The notes: generated by a model not told the origin, from the letters alone. Shown: positions 36,601 to 43,401, counted from the first letter of the stretch. The stretch is 64,000 nt of DNA from Burkholderiales bacterium 67-32 (GCA_001898625.1 MKUP01000004.1:101931-165930); one strand, 5' to 3'. A program made the numbers and translations.

Positions 36601-38968
36601 CCGCGCCGGCATTGACCTGGATGGCGCCCGCGGCGCGCCCCTCGAGGTAACCCGATTCGTAGTGGTCGGCGCCCATCACCGCGCTCTTCCAGGTCTGCGA
36701 GACGCCCCAGCGGTCATGCTGCAATTCGTAGCGGCCGGCAATGCCGACATAGATCATGTCGGGCGTGGCCTGGCCGATGGGATAGATCCGGCCATCGATG
36801 CCGAGCAGCTTGGTCGCGTTGTTCATGCCTCCGGTGTAGCGCACCGACCCGCCCGAGATGTCCAGCAGCGACCCCGAGCGCATGATCACGTCGCCGCCCT
36901 CGGTCGCCAGCGAAATGCTGCCGCCGCCGGTGGAAATCTCGGCCAGGTCGGTCTTGCCCACGCCCACCCAGCCCGTCACGTCGCCCAGCGGCGTGCCGAC
37001 CCAGGCGCCGGGCACATAGCCGCCCTGGCCGTCCGGCACCCACTGCACGCCCGCCATCGGGCCATCGCCATACACGCCGGCCGCGCGGCGATCGATGACG
37101 ACCTTCTTGCCGCGCAGCCACGAGTCGCGCAGCAGCGGTGAATCGCGCAGTTCGTTGATGCGCAGCTCGGCCTCGATGAAATTGCGCGACATCGCCACCT
37201 CGACCTCCTGCAGGCCCGCCACGCTGAGGAACGCGTTTTCGTCCAGGTAGATGCGGCTGCCGTCGGGCGCGGTGCCGGGCAGGTCCGATTCCTGGATCGT
37301 GAAGGCGCTGGCGGCCGATTGCAGGTCGATGATGCCGGCCGGCACGCGCACCGAGGCCTGCGACTGCACATCGACCAGCTTGCCGTACAGGCGAACGCTG
37401 CCGGGCGCATACCGGGTCGCCAGCGCCGACGCCTCGATCTCGTCGGTGTCGGCGGCATCCGGCATGACCAGCGTCACGCTGCTCGGGGCAAGCGTCAGCG
37501 TGCCCGACGACCAGTTGCGCAATTGCCTGACGCTGTCGGCGAAGGCGTGCGTACCCTGCCCCCAGGCGCGCAACAGGATGGAGCCATTGCGATTGTTCAG
37601 CGCGGTCGTGGCCGACAAGACCCCACGCTGTTCGACATTCATCGACTGCATCGTGATGTTGCCGCGCGCCGACTCGGCGATCCCTGTGTTCACGGCCTCG
37701 TAACCGATCTCGGCGGCGCGGGCGTCCATGATGGCGATGACCTGGCCCGCGGCCTCCGCGCCGCTGCCCAGGCCGTACACCCCTTCGCGAATCTGGTAGT
37801 AGCTGAAATGCTTGGGCGCGGGTGCGGCAACCGCCACGTCCAGCCCTCGTACCTCGGGCGGCCCGCTCAGGCTGGTCTGGTTTTCCGCCGTCTTCAGGAA
37901 GACGTTCTCGCCGGCTGCCATGATGATCTGGCCGTCGGGCGCGGACAGACTGCCGGCGTTGCGCACCTTGGGCGCGAACAGCATCAGCTTGCCGCCGGCA
38001 TCCACCTCGAGACGGGCCCCCGCCTGTACCTCCACCGCGCCGGGCGCGGCGCCGGGCGTATACACCTCGCTGCCGAACAGAGGCAGATAGGTTTCGCCGT
38101 AGTCGCCGAAGGTCGGGATGGCGTAGTCGGTGCCGGCCTGCCCCGGATAGTACGAGGGCGAATTGATGCCCTTGTTGAACTGGGCATCGGTCAGTCTCAG
38201 GCTCGATGCCACCAGGCTGCGCGTGTCGACCTGGCTGCTGCCGGTAAAGACGATGCCGTTGCGGTTGACGATGTAGACCGCGCCGTCGGCGTGGATCCGG
38301 CCGGCGATCTGGCTCGGACGGCCGGACGGATCATTGACCCGGTTCAGCGCGATCCAATGGTTGCTGCCATCGACGGCGTTGGTGCCCGCGCGCTGGTCGA
38401 AATTCACCGTCGTGTCGCGGCCGACGTTGAAGGACTCCCAGTTCAGTATCGCTTTCTCGGCCGTCTGCTCGATCGTGACGGTGGTCTTGCCGCCGCTGCT
38501 GGACTGTACCGGCGCCTTGGCATGCAGCCAGCCCGCGGTCAGGGAATTCGTATCGACCTGCAGGCCGCCTTCGGCCAGGCCGTCCGGTACCAGCGACTGC
38601 CCTTTCTCCGCCGCCAGCCGCGCCGCCGCCTGCGCCGCCTGGTGGGCAGCGATGGACTGGGCCGCCTGGTTCAGATTGCGGATGGAGCGCTGGACCTGTT
38701 CGTCGGCCCGGGCCTGATAGCGCGCGGGATCGGTCAGCAAGGAGGCTGGCCGGCCGTCGGGCAGGCGCCCGGTCGCCGCGGCGGCATTCTGCGTGGCGCC
38801 CTTGGCGCTGAACCAGGCAGGGCTGAAGGCCTGCTGCGCCTGGGCGCCGGTGGCCAGGCCTGCGGCCGCCAGCGCCAGCGCGCGCGCCACGGGGGCCAGG
38901 CGCGGACCCGCTTCGTGGGTACCTGTCCGGGCAGCGCGGGAAGTGGCGGCACGTACGCATTTGTCCAT
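27686..38968 (-). CDS. Giant two-partner-secretion exoprotein TpsA1 (filamentous-haemagglutinin-like)
   Basis: 3760 residues. Long N-terminal signal to about residue 44 (GAQA|QQAF), then the TPS secretion domain (about 135-330) with NWESFNVG at 176 and NRNGIVFTG at 235, the hallmarks read by a TpsB pore. A very long repeat-rich beta-helix region follows (many short G-rich strands such as GGSISLATEGGDV). The C-terminus matches the DUF3739-type end shared with TpsA2, including LPSVFTVRVLGFG near 3700. It should be a surface or released fibrous adhesin. It sits between FecR and an ECF sigma gene, far from the only TpsB at 49-50.6 kb. One RGD is present (codons 33023-33031). Confidence 0.92.
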   Translation of the reverse strand: MDKCVRAATSRAARTGTHEAGPRLAPVARALALAAAGLATGAQAQQAFSPAWFSAKGATQNAAAATGRLPDGRPASLLTDPARYQARADEQVQRSIRNLNQAAQSIAAHQAAQAAARLAAEKGQSLVPDGLAEGGLQVDTNSLTAGWLHAKAPVQSSSGGKTTVTIEQTAEKAILNWESFNVGRDTTVNFDQRAGTNAVDGSNHWIALNRVNDPSGRPSQIAGRIHADGAVYIVNRNGIVFTGSSQVDTRSLVASSLRLTDAQFNKGINSPSYYPGQAGTDYAIPTFGDYGETYLPLFGSEVYTPGAAPGAVEVQAGARLEVDAGGKLMLFAPKVRNAGSLSAPDGQIIMAAGENVFLKTAENQTSLSGPPEVRGLDVAVAAPAPKHFSYYQIREGVYGLGSGAEAAGQVIAIMDARAAEIGYEAVNTGIAESARGNITMQSMNVEQRGVLSATTALNNRNGSILLRAWGQGTHAFADSVRQLRNWSSGTLTLAPSSVTLVMPDAADTDEIEASALATRYAPGSVRLYGKLVDVQSQASVRVPAGIIDLQSAASAFTIQESDLPGTAPDGSRIYLDENAFLSVAGLQEVEVAMSRNFIEAELRINELRDSPLLRDSWLRGKKVVIDRRAAGVYGDGPMAGVQWVPDGQGGYVPGAWVGTPLGDVTGWVGVGKTDLAEISTGGGSISLATEGGDVIMRSGSLLDISGGSVRYTGGMNNATKLLGIDGRIYPIGQATPDMIYVGIAGRYELQHDRWGVSQTWKSAVMGADHYESGYLEGRAAGAIQVNAGAAIVMEGDIWAGVQRGERDPQRPAQPGGMLTVGGAAFTDTTWSPGHIIITPTPLRLGADFRADTAIPDDWYVVQRPPSEASDRTSFEKHTYIADDMLNRSGLGTINLYATDDSTIVRDAVLDLFPGTQFNFVAVENAGIDIAVHGRIHIPGGAIRLEPQGGDVFLGSTSRLDVGGSWINGWRDGQAGYPWAIDAGRISILQTNPGEGRLIAEAGAALDVTGGARVYRNASGRPALQFGDGGSILLGGIDTASGLAGLDLNGLAPGASASLRLDIAADVQLGGAYNDGGIVLPPSVYADRGFGELILDVGGHRVFVPEGVAIAQEIYNIDLSGIAAAQVPTGTDTAQAGRTGRLRLEQRMGRQVSRLAIEAGEISVGAGAVLRTDAGGRMTFLVRGGSGLVDLRGTLEAPAGAIDIDALRIVLDEGSQLLARGIDATYENAQGVRTGSVLAGGSVGLAAESLHLRAGSLIDVSGTSGRVDGVPGAGGTAFGARPAVTLASDGGAISIRGSGVVEGRLRGHAGGTGAAGARLDVAFAPPFADPNGSPAEQVQQALMSMDPDCYGIAGDGVCGTGDWKEALGVDWQPFFRDFWGIQVETPVILPAELIAMASGSNHFIVSDSAPGSTEPKLPRDPAEFGLTPEVLDLFRDYMIYTDALREVFQKPVQDYAMVFRPGAMADGGFADLALGAGTSAATPIRLDGVSLSLGRSISVDGQVVQHGLAASRLAAPVITLAGARAEGAPLRAADAPLAGQLVLEAGLLEVQGNLAETGWGGRIGGFQQTQVRADHFRLGRQAGESVTFDVDGELVIQAGQVYPGMAAKAGIRAGDLLRIERLGQVAPPLSAGGSLTLQAPVIEQFGVLRAPHGQIVLEASERLVLGAGSSTSVSGEGVIVPYGVLRNNEHWRDPAQVVIDESDPTLGLLTAPPEKRIELKAPDVAMADGAVVDIAGGGDLYAWEFVPGPGGSHDILTQPGMYAILPDYQGPALGAGAAAGDRVWLAGGDGLAAGWYTLLPARYALLPGAFAVQATSHSWTGVAAESVAAADGSLVMPGRRGSAYGGAQDAQASAWRVLSGQIIRRYTEYNEAMANDFFSSDAFKLTRYRLTGQDIVTPRLPRDGGAAVFSAGQALTLDGELRSRAAAGGRGGLVDITGDKIAIVGAGLDASDLIGQGFLMIDAQDLSGFEAGSVLIGGTRRGDPLGLAVDVTASDIVVRNDADSALAAPEIILAASELLRVDAGSVIEASGEPAPASDLIVAPQQAARYNDNGTPDNPADDTLIDPERDWGTLIRLASGDAAKVVRRGVDTGTGGQVSIGDQARLQASGALLIDATRTTDMAGSAVLGARNLSVSSGRIGFGGTGEGLMLEAEALAQLSRTEELTLRSYSSFDFHQSVNLEAAGLRAVVLDGGALAGYGDVDVVVRGSRITLANSGGMTDPAGADPGAASLTLAADTIVLGAGEKRASGFDRVSLVAADRIVGQGQGVFDAGAADLALDAPVLTGSGAANLVVRTRGRLDVLPAVVAAPEAEASQDSLGSRLALSGGSVRVGGRIEALGGTVSITATAGDVTLADGGVVDVGGFAKQFFDLSEYADAGRVELAAVDGSVRVEAGSTLNLSAQAGGGSAGTLALTAGNGGGVLLAGNVGAHAGEGGQAGSLSLDIDALPDFGAFNARLNEAGFLQARDFRIRNGDVTLDGHTRVEQFTLSADRGRIDVVGTVDARAGYGGVIRIIGGGGVALRDGAELLAGATEAIGSGRVTLVAADGTADLAGGLIDVAGGQGGRVLVQARRHADNLDLAVDRLATRVIGAGSAAIEGTRSYESASVDAVRQLVIDEALAFASRRDAIAARLGGAAGWTVAAGVEIVADGDLALDTDWNLYEDFAAARGGSLTLRAGGNLVIGGHLSDGFDRAGREGALQDTDAWNLNLVAGADLSAADALALRPQALIASDSGSVIVGTADTDPGDGDNGAGKLVRTGTGDLTVRAGRDVRLAHRQSVIYTAGRRDTTAWDDFTTARADAVYGIEGGNLDIVARGSVSAEPSGQRFVQWLNRQGAVNAGHYFGDYLGGEYGDLPDGGYGPIRRPAEQSSWWIDYGMFEQGVGALGGGNVSVDAGGDLANLVVALPTNMRMRGGRTATEEKVMEMRNGGSFAVEAGGAILGGQYYVARGEGRIRAGETGTGNTVTVTIGDWGGDRSYEFALAPVLAVGDATLSVRTQGDMAVQSVIDPLMVRYGSDGSGDLPPIVRGAYMSGYTDRTALQLVSVGGNIALVNQADFAFRDVRLESYTTDQDNLIGHGGNLYPAHLKAIAMNGGIAIQGPLYVLPSSDANDVTVAARTDLSFGRPDAARYARDSQRLQLAEPGLYMPYATAAMIPSPAMPVGFEEHLISSMPILLRNEIGTASMPLGSAYFTSQANPEVLPLMSDHAPSRLYAGGSIDGLRLIANEQTWVRAGRDIRGLDVLARNLRPSDVTLLEAGNDILEVGTPLSDYYNHIDIQGPGSLLLSAGRDIYADRLRILSLGNVGRYDDSNRPLPSSVINGLPAQGAGITAMAGINGEVAYGAFADVYLNPANVAGMPAYLTQAGDDGALLPIYLTDGTEMRDDGTSKTIRRGLVSYVKAVTGEELAPLAAWERFQTLAQQVQQQFLRQVLLLELRDAGRDQNFPGENGLPRNGGYNRGYAAIERMFPGTGWSGNIAANNLMLRTMAGGDINVLTPGGGLQLAALGATVPAGYGLVTLASGHINVFAHDDVVVNRSRLLSFVPAITREGSDQIVWSTVGDVDAGRGAKTVRIPSSADIVTDTDGNTEMRERSDMSGSGIGTVGDGDVDLVAPVGTVNAGDAGIRVAGNLNIAALHVLNSENIQVKGKVTGLPVVAAVNIGALTAASAAASQAAAAAQDVLQQERKAARNSLPSVFTVRVLGFGSEPAPAGGRQEGAMTDVPPAGGHGGDPASYVQVVGAGRQFDAKQLARLTLAERNLLAKEK

Positions 38969-38972
38969 CTGT

Positions 38973-39012
38973 GTCTCTCGCTCGGGTAACGAAGTCTGTT
39001 ACCCATAGAGAC
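38973..39012 (-). promoter_or_regulatory. mRNA hairpin covering the TpsA1 ribosome-binding site
   Basis: GGGTAAC (38984-38990) pairs with GTTACCC (38998-39004) around a 7-base loop; an outer stem pairs GTCTCT (38973-38978) with AGAGAC (39007-39012). In the transcript this ends 4 bases before the TpsA1 ATG, and the purine-rich GAGAGAC that would serve as ribosome-binding site lies in the outer stem. It also lies just after the FecR stop, so it could uncouple TpsA1 from the upstream operon at the level of translation. Confidence 0.5.
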
Positions 39013-39054
39013 GCGCATCGCCCGCGGAATCCCCGAATTAAATTTCGGTGTCGT

Positions 39055-40038
39055 TCAGCTCAGGATGACTACACCGCCGGGCAACACGCGCGCGGTCAGG
39101 GCAAACGAATGCTGGATCTGCAGCAATGCGGCATCCAGTTCCTTGATCGAGAAACGGCCGCTGACCGCGCTGTCGCTTAGCGCATCCGCCAGCAGCACCA
39201 CGCGGCCGGCACGGTAGCGGTTGATCTCGGCGATGACATCGGCGAGCCGGTCCTGCCTGAAGACGAGCATGCCCTTGCGCCAGGCGGCGGCATCGTCACT
39301 CCTGACCGCCACGGTGTCCTCCAGCAATCGCTCGTCGTACGAGATCTGCTGCCCGGCCGCCAATACTCGCGTACCGGCCGGATGCTCGACACGCACGGTA
39401 CCGGCCAGGCACGTCACGCATGCACGGCCGCCCGTGCGCCTGACCTGGAAGCGGGCGGCGCTGCCCGTGCTGGTCCCCGCGGCGGCCCGCACCACGAACG
39501 GTCCGGACGCGGTCTCCATGTCGATGGCCATTTCGCCGTCGAGCACTTCGATGCCGACCGGCCGGCCATCGGCCACCTCCCGGCGTACCCGGGTCCGCGT
39601 GTTCAACACGATATCGACGCGGTCCGCCACCGCCACATGCCGCTGCTCGCCCGGCCCGGTGTCGAAATCCGCGCCCCACTGCTCCAGGGCGGGCCACAGG
39701 CCGAACGGTGGATGAAGCACGGCCGCCACCGTGGCCGCTGCGCCGGCAGCCGCGCCGAGGAAAGCGCGGCGCCCCGCCCTGCTTTCGCCCGCGCGCCGGG
39801 CGGTGGCGCCATCGGCAGCCAGCACCTGCCCGATCGCCGGTTTCATCAATTGCCATTCCCTGCGCGCCTCGGCGAAGGCGGTGCCATGCCTGTCGCTGCT
39901 GCCCCGCCAGCGGTTGAAGGCGAGCGCATCCCACTGGCTGACCTGGCCGGACATGAGCAGCCGCACCCAGGCCCGCGCCTCCTTGCGCAGCGTCTCGTCG
40001 GATTCGGGCCCCAGGGAGGGCGTAGGCAACGCGGTCAT
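39055..40038 (-). CDS. FecR-type anti-sigma factor / signal transducer (VreR-like)
   Basis: 327 residues. The cytoplasmic N-terminal domain (EARAWVRLLMSGQVSQWDALAFNRWR) binds the sigma factor, a hydrophobic segment follows at about 90-107 (RRAFLGAAAGAAATVAAVL), then a periplasmic FecR domain. The C-terminal DUF4974-like part (FRQDRLADVIAEINRY) normally contacts the STN domain of the outer partner. It follows the ECF sigma gene after 67 bases and precedes TpsA1, the standard sigma-FecR order. It probably holds the sigma factor inactive, or activates it, until the STN protein at 40626 signals. Confidence 0.92.
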   Translation of the reverse strand: MTALPTPSLGPESDETLRKEARAWVRLLMSGQVSQWDALAFNRWRGSSDRHGTAFAEARREWQLMKPAIGQVLAADGATARRAGESRAGRRAFLGAAAGAAATVAAVLHPPFGLWPALEQWGADFDTGPGEQRHVAVADRVDIVLNTRTRVRREVADGRPVGIEVLDGEMAIDMETASGPFVVRAAAGTSTGSAARFQVRRTGGRACVTCLAGTVRVEHPAGTRVLAAGQQISYDERLLEDTVAVRSDDAAAWRKGMLVFRQDRLADVIAEINRYRAGRVVLLADALSDSAVSGRFSIKELDAALLQIQHSFALTARVLPGGVVILS

Positions 40039-40105
40039 CGGTTCGACCTTTCCTGGCTCGTAATGAAGAGACGTGCCGACGACGTCGCATTCCCAGATTT
40101 TTTTA

Positions 40106-40624
40106 TCATTTGCCGCGGCCTGTCCGTGCCAGGCAATAGTCCTGCGCCTTCTTCAGCTCGTATTCCACGGCACGCACGGACATTCCCAGCCGCCGGGCGA
40201 CTTCGGCCTGCGGCAGGCCATCCCAGCGCACCAGGATCAGCACCTGCCGGCATCGCTCGGGCATACGCTCGATCGCCCTGGCCAGCGCCTGGACCTGGGC
40301 TCGATCCTCGGCGGCCTGGGCCGGTCCGGGCGCCGGATCGGGAAGCTCGACCAGCGACTCGATCTCCTCGACCGACAACATCCGGGTCTGGGCGCGCTGG
40401 GCGTCCACGGCGGCGTTCACCGCCATGCGCAGCAGATACGAATAGGGGCTGGCGACGAATGTGCCGCGTTCGTCCTGCGACTGCAATCTCAGCCAGGTGT
40501 CCTGCAATGCCTCGCCGGCCAGCTCGGCATTGCCCAGCCGGCGCGTGAGCTGCCGCTTCAGATCGTTGTAGCGCTGCACCAGCAGCGACCGGAGCAATGG
40601 CCGCGCGTCGTCCTTCTGGCTCAT
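40106..40624 (-). CDS. ECF sigma factor, FecI-like (VreI-like)
   Basis: 172 residues, normal FecI length. Region 2: LTRRLGNAELAGEALQDTWLRL and YLLRMAVNAAVDAQRA; region 4: MPERCRQVLILVRWDGLPQAEVARRLGMSVRAVEYELKKA. Its ATG lies 1 base after the stop of the STN protein gene, so the two are co-translated. Order STN protein - sigma - FecR is what I recall for vreA-vreI-vreR in Pseudomonas aeruginosa. It should activate transcription of this locus in response to a surface or periplasmic signal. Confidence 0.93.
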   Translation of the reverse strand: MSQKDDARPLLRSLLVQRYNDLKRQLTRRLGNAELAGEALQDTWLRLQSQDERGTFVASPYSYLLRMAVNAAVDAQRAQTRMLSVEEIESLVELPDPAPGPAQAAEDRAQVQALARAIERMPERCRQVLILVRWDGLPQAEVARRLGMSVRAVEYELKKAQDYCLARTGRGK

Positions 40625-40625
40625 G

Positions 40626-41372
40626 TCATTGCGCCCGGCCGGGGCAGTCCCTGCCCGCGATTTCGGTGCGTGGCAGGATGATCAGCGTCAGCGGCTGCGG
40701 CACGCCGGCCGGCGGAGGGGCAAACCGGGCATGCGCCAGATGGCCAAGAATGGCCGCGTCGCGCGCGCCTTCGCCGGTCGTGCCCAGCAACCGGGCCTCG
40801 GCCCTGCCGGTGCCATCCACCGCTACACGCAGTAGCGCCCGGTAGTTGCCCGGCATCGTCAGCCTGTCCCCGCACAGGACATCCATCACCCTCGCCTGGA
40901 CCATGCCGCCGTAGCGCTCGACGGCAGCCGGCGAGGGCACCTGCCGACCCGTCGCAGGAGAACTGGCGCTGTCTTCCGGCCTGAGCACGAACGCATCGAT
41001 CGCGCCGGTACCGACATCGTCGGCGACCAGGCCGGTTCCCGCCAGCATGAGTTCGAGCGCCTCGCGGCCGGTATGCGTGCCCTCGACCGGCGCCGACATC
41101 CTACCGGCTACCAGCGTGTCGGGATACAGCACGGGACGCCCCGAAACCCGCGCATAGGCGTCCAGCGCCGCGCCGAGCGGCTGTGCCGGCAATTCGAAAC
41201 GGATGAAGGCGCCTTCCCTTTCTGTCGCCGACGCCTGGGCCCAAGTCTGGGCAGACAGCGGCGTTCCCGGCCACAGGCACGAGAAGAACGCCCACCCCCA
41301 TGCGGCGGCACCGGTCTTGCTTGCGACGAATGATGGTCGATACGTACATGCGGCAGGGGGTTGCGCGGACAA
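40626..41372 (-). CDS. Periplasmic STN-domain signalling protein with TonB-C-like domain (VreA-like)
   Basis: 248 residues from a TTG at 41372 with GGAG 7 bases ahead; no ATG fits ahead of the signal segment (AWGWAFFSCLWPGTPLSAQ). Residues about 57-112 are an STN domain (FELPAQPLGAALDAYARVSGRPVLY, then GREALELMLAGTGL), the signalling module normally at the N-terminus of TonB-dependent transducers. No beta-barrel follows; instead about 150-240 resemble the C-terminal domain of TonB-family proteins (YRALLRVAVDGTGRAEARLL, FAPPPAGVPQPLTLIILP). It is thus a barrel-less signal transducer co-transcribed with sigma and FecR genes, like the VreA component of the PUMA3 system. Confidence 0.8.
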   Translation of the reverse strand: MSAQPPAACTYRPSFVASKTGAAAWGWAFFSCLWPGTPLSAQTWAQASATEREGAFIRFELPAQPLGAALDAYARVSGRPVLYPDTLVAGRMSAPVEGTHTGREALELMLAGTGLVADDVGTGAIDAFVLRPEDSASSPATGRQVPSPAAVERYGGMVQARVMDVLCGDRLTMPGNYRALLRVAVDGTGRAEARLLGTTGEGARDAAILGHLAHARFAPPPAGVPQPLTLIILPRTEIAGRDCPGRAQ

Positions 41373-41414
41373 ACCCTGAACTCCATTCCGGGGTGCAGGG
41401 ATCGTAGCCTCGCC

Positions 41415-41451
41415 ATGTGACGGCGATGTGAAATATGACGGTTTGGTGAAA
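41415..41451. promoter_or_regulatory. 11-bp-spaced repeats upstream of the STN gene (Pho-box-like)
   Basis: ATGTGA occurs at 41415 and 41426, 11 bases apart, followed by ATGACGG at 41435 and GGTGAA at 41445. Read on the minus strand this gives CCGTCAT and CCGTCACAT units, reminiscent of PhoB half-sites (CTGTCAT, 11-bp phasing). It lies about 45-80 bases ahead of the STN gene start, in the only sizeable gap of this part of the locus (41373-41515). A degenerate match. Confidence 0.3.
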
Positions 41452-41515
41452 ACCAGGCGCCGGGACCTGCCGACAGGCCCCAGCGCTGGCCGGTACCCCA
41501 GGCCGGACTTCCGGC

Positions 41516-41749
41516 CTAGGCCTTGTTCGACTTGTAGGCGCGGCGAGCCGCCTGGATCTCCGCGCCCGAAATCCCCAGCTCCGCCATGGACTCCACCAGC
41601 ATGCGCAGCAGCCGTTCGCGCTGCCGGATGCGGACGGTCTCCACTCGGCGCGTCCGCTCGAGCTGGCGCGAGGTCGCGTTCAATCGCCGCTGGATGGCTT
41701 CCTGCACGGCGCCTTCGGCGTCATGGTGGACATCGACCGTCTCCTGCAT
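41516..41749 (-). CDS. Small helical protein of unknown function
   Basis: 77 residues from the ATG at 41749, with GGGAGAAG upstream; an in-frame GTG seven codons earlier is possible. The sequence is strongly helical and charged (AIQRRLNATSRQLERTRRVETVRIRQRERLLRML) and ends GISGAEIQAARRAYKSNKA. No signal peptide or membrane segment. It lies 43 bases after the YbjN-like gene on the same strand and 143 bases before the STN gene, as the last small member of the accessory block. I do not recognise a family. Confidence 0.65.
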   Translation of the reverse strand: MQETVDVHHDAEGAVQEAIQRRLNATSRQLERTRRVETVRIRQRERLLRMLVESMAELGISGAEIQAARRAYKSNKA

Positions 41750-41792
41750 GTGCTTCTCCCGTGTCACCAAGCAATCCGGCGGCGATGCGGCG

Positions 41793-42308
41793 TCAAGCCG
41801 CCGCGGCGGCTTGCTCGCTCTCGGCCGGCTGGCCGGCCTCGGCCTGCTGCCCCTCTTCGGCGCGGAAATTGCGCAGGTAGAGGAAGAACTGCCCCATCAT
41901 CTGCGTCCAGATCTGCGCCGCGACGACCAGGTGATTGGGCGACACGCCGCCGGCCGCCACCACGTCCATCTCCAGCACGACGAAATCGCCATGCTGGGAG
42001 ACGCGCGCGAAGCGCTTGGTGCGGTGCCATTCGGTCAGCAGGCCGGCCGGCAGTTCGCCGCCCTGTACCCGCAGCGGGCAACTGAAGGTGAAATCGGCAT
42101 ACTGGTCCTTGGCCTGGGCATTGCCCCAGAGCACCTGGAAACCGACACCATGGCTGGCGCTGTGCAGGCGGACCACGCCATCCTGTTCGATCGGGGTCAC
42201 GGCGCAGCCGGCGGCCTTGATGGCTTCGGCCACCTGATCGGCGCCGACGAAAGTCAGCACCTGGGCTGCGGCGTTTTCCACGGCGGCTTGGTTGTCGTTC
42301 TTGCTCAT
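41793..42308 (-). CDS. YbjN-domain protein
   Basis: 171 residues, cytoplasmic. The central part (AIKAAGCAVTPIEQDGVVRL, then DFTFSCPLRVQGGELPAGLLTEWHRTKRFARV and NHLVVAAQIWTQMMGQF) has the pattern of YbjN-type domains, a fold related to type III secretion chaperones and often described as a sensory or stress-linked regulator. The tail is Glu/Ala-rich. Start ATG with AGGACAG upstream; 25 bases after the PpiC gene on the same strand. Its presence beside secretion genes suggests a chaperone-like role, but that is inference. Confidence 0.7.
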   Translation of the reverse strand: MSKNDNQAAVENAAAQVLTFVGADQVAEAIKAAGCAVTPIEQDGVVRLHSASHGVGFQVLWGNAQAKDQYADFTFSCPLRVQGGELPAGLLTEWHRTKRFARVSQHGDFVVLEMDVVAAGGVSPNHLVVAAQIWTQMMGQFFLYLRNFRAEEGQQAEAGQPAESEQAAAAA

Positions 42309-42333
42309 GTTCTGTCCTGATGATGAATGATGT

Positions 42334-43266
42334 TCAGTTGGCCTTGCTCATCGCGGCATCCAGCGCCGCGCTGTCGATCTTGACCGAGCCGGCCGGTGCC
42401 AGCCTGGCCATGTAGGCCTCGATCAACTCCTGCTTGCGCTGCTGCCGCAGCACCTGCTGCAGGCGCGGCTTGACCTCGTCCAGCGTCGCGGTGCGCGGTG
42501 CCTGCGATTCAAGCAGCTTGAGCACGTGTATGCCCGCCTGGGACTGGACGGGATCGCTCACCTGGCCGGGCTGCAGCCGGGAAACGGGCTCGCGCACCTC
42601 GGGCAGCAACTGCGCCAGGGGCAGGGTTCCAACGTCGCCGCCGCGCGCCGCCGAGCGCTCGTCCTGCGAATGCTTGCGCGCCATTTCGGCGAAATCGCCG
42701 CTGCGGGCCTGGGCCAGCAGCTCCTGCGCCTGCGCGCGGGCCTTGGCGACGGCCGCGCCGTCGTTGGCCGGTGCCGCCAGGAAAATCTGGGCCACGTGAT
42801 AAGTGGCGGGAAGCTGGAAGCTCTCCTTGGCGCCCTCGTAGGCCGCGCGCACGTCGGCTTCCGAGGGATAGCCTTCGGGAAGCTGCGCCACTGAATCCAG
42901 GTACGAGGTGGCGACGATGCGATCCGTGACCTCGCGTACCGCCGCATCCACGCGCGCCTTGATCTCGGCGCGCTTTTCCCAGCCCTTGCCCTGGGCTTCC
43001 TTGAGCAGCGCCTCGCTGGCCAGGCGTTGGCGCAGCCAGTTCTCCAGGCCGGCGCGATTGCCCTTGATGGCATCGCGCTCGGCGTCGGGCATGCCCCGCA
43101 GGAGTTGCTCGACCTCCTGCTGCTTGATCGAGACGCTGCCTACGCTGGCGACCGAAACGCCGCTGTCCGCGGCGTAAACCGGGGCTGCGACGCCCAGCCA
43201 GGCGGCGAGCAGGCCCGCAAGGACCGCCGGCATAGAATGCGTGGAGGGATTCTGCTTGAGCTTCAT
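42334..43266 (-). CDS. PpiC/parvulin-type periplasmic peptidyl-prolyl isomerase
   Basis: 310 residues. Signal peptide (AVLAGLLAAWLGVAAPVYA|AD), a helical chaperone region (about 35-150), then a parvulin domain (about 155-260): YHVAQIFLAAP, DFAEMARKHSQDERSAARGGDVGTL, GQVSDPVQSQAGIHVLKLL. Such SurA/PpiD-like proteins fold or escort outer-membrane and secreted proteins. As part of a TPS/TonB block it probably keeps exoprotein, porin or TpsB secretion-competent in the periplasm. AAGGAAG precedes the ATG. Confidence 0.93.
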   Translation of the reverse strand: MKLKQNPSTHSMPAVLAGLLAAWLGVAAPVYAADSGVSVASVGSVSIKQQEVEQLLRGMPDAERDAIKGNRAGLENWLRQRLASEALLKEAQGKGWEKRAEIKARVDAAVREVTDRIVATSYLDSVAQLPEGYPSEADVRAAYEGAKESFQLPATYHVAQIFLAAPANDGAAVAKARAQAQELLAQARSGDFAEMARKHSQDERSAARGGDVGTLPLAQLLPEVREPVSRLQPGQVSDPVQSQAGIHVLKLLESQAPRTATLDEVKPRLQQVLRQQRKQELIEAYMARLAPAGSVKIDSAALDAAMSKAN

Positions 43267-43401
43267 GACTTCAACTTCCTTTTCTGATCGTGACTGCTAC
43301 CCGGTGATGACAGTGCCGCGGTGGCCGCTGTGGCGCCTATTGCAACCAAGCAATGTGACAAAACCACCTCGGCCGACGTCGAGCCCCGCATCACGCCCCG
43401 G

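Noticed and set aside
27635..37141. A 9.5-kb open frame on the plus strand opposite the TpsA1 gene
   Set aside because: It mirrors the codon phase of the real gene in GC-rich DNA. Its translation is rich in H, R, Q, D and A with no domains, signal peptide or family motifs, while the minus-strand frame has clear TPS features.
41373..41515. A Fur box upstream of the sigma/FecR unit, as in iron-uptake systems
   Set aside because: The gap has no AT-rich GATAAT-type palindrome; the only patterned element is the 11-bp phased repeat.
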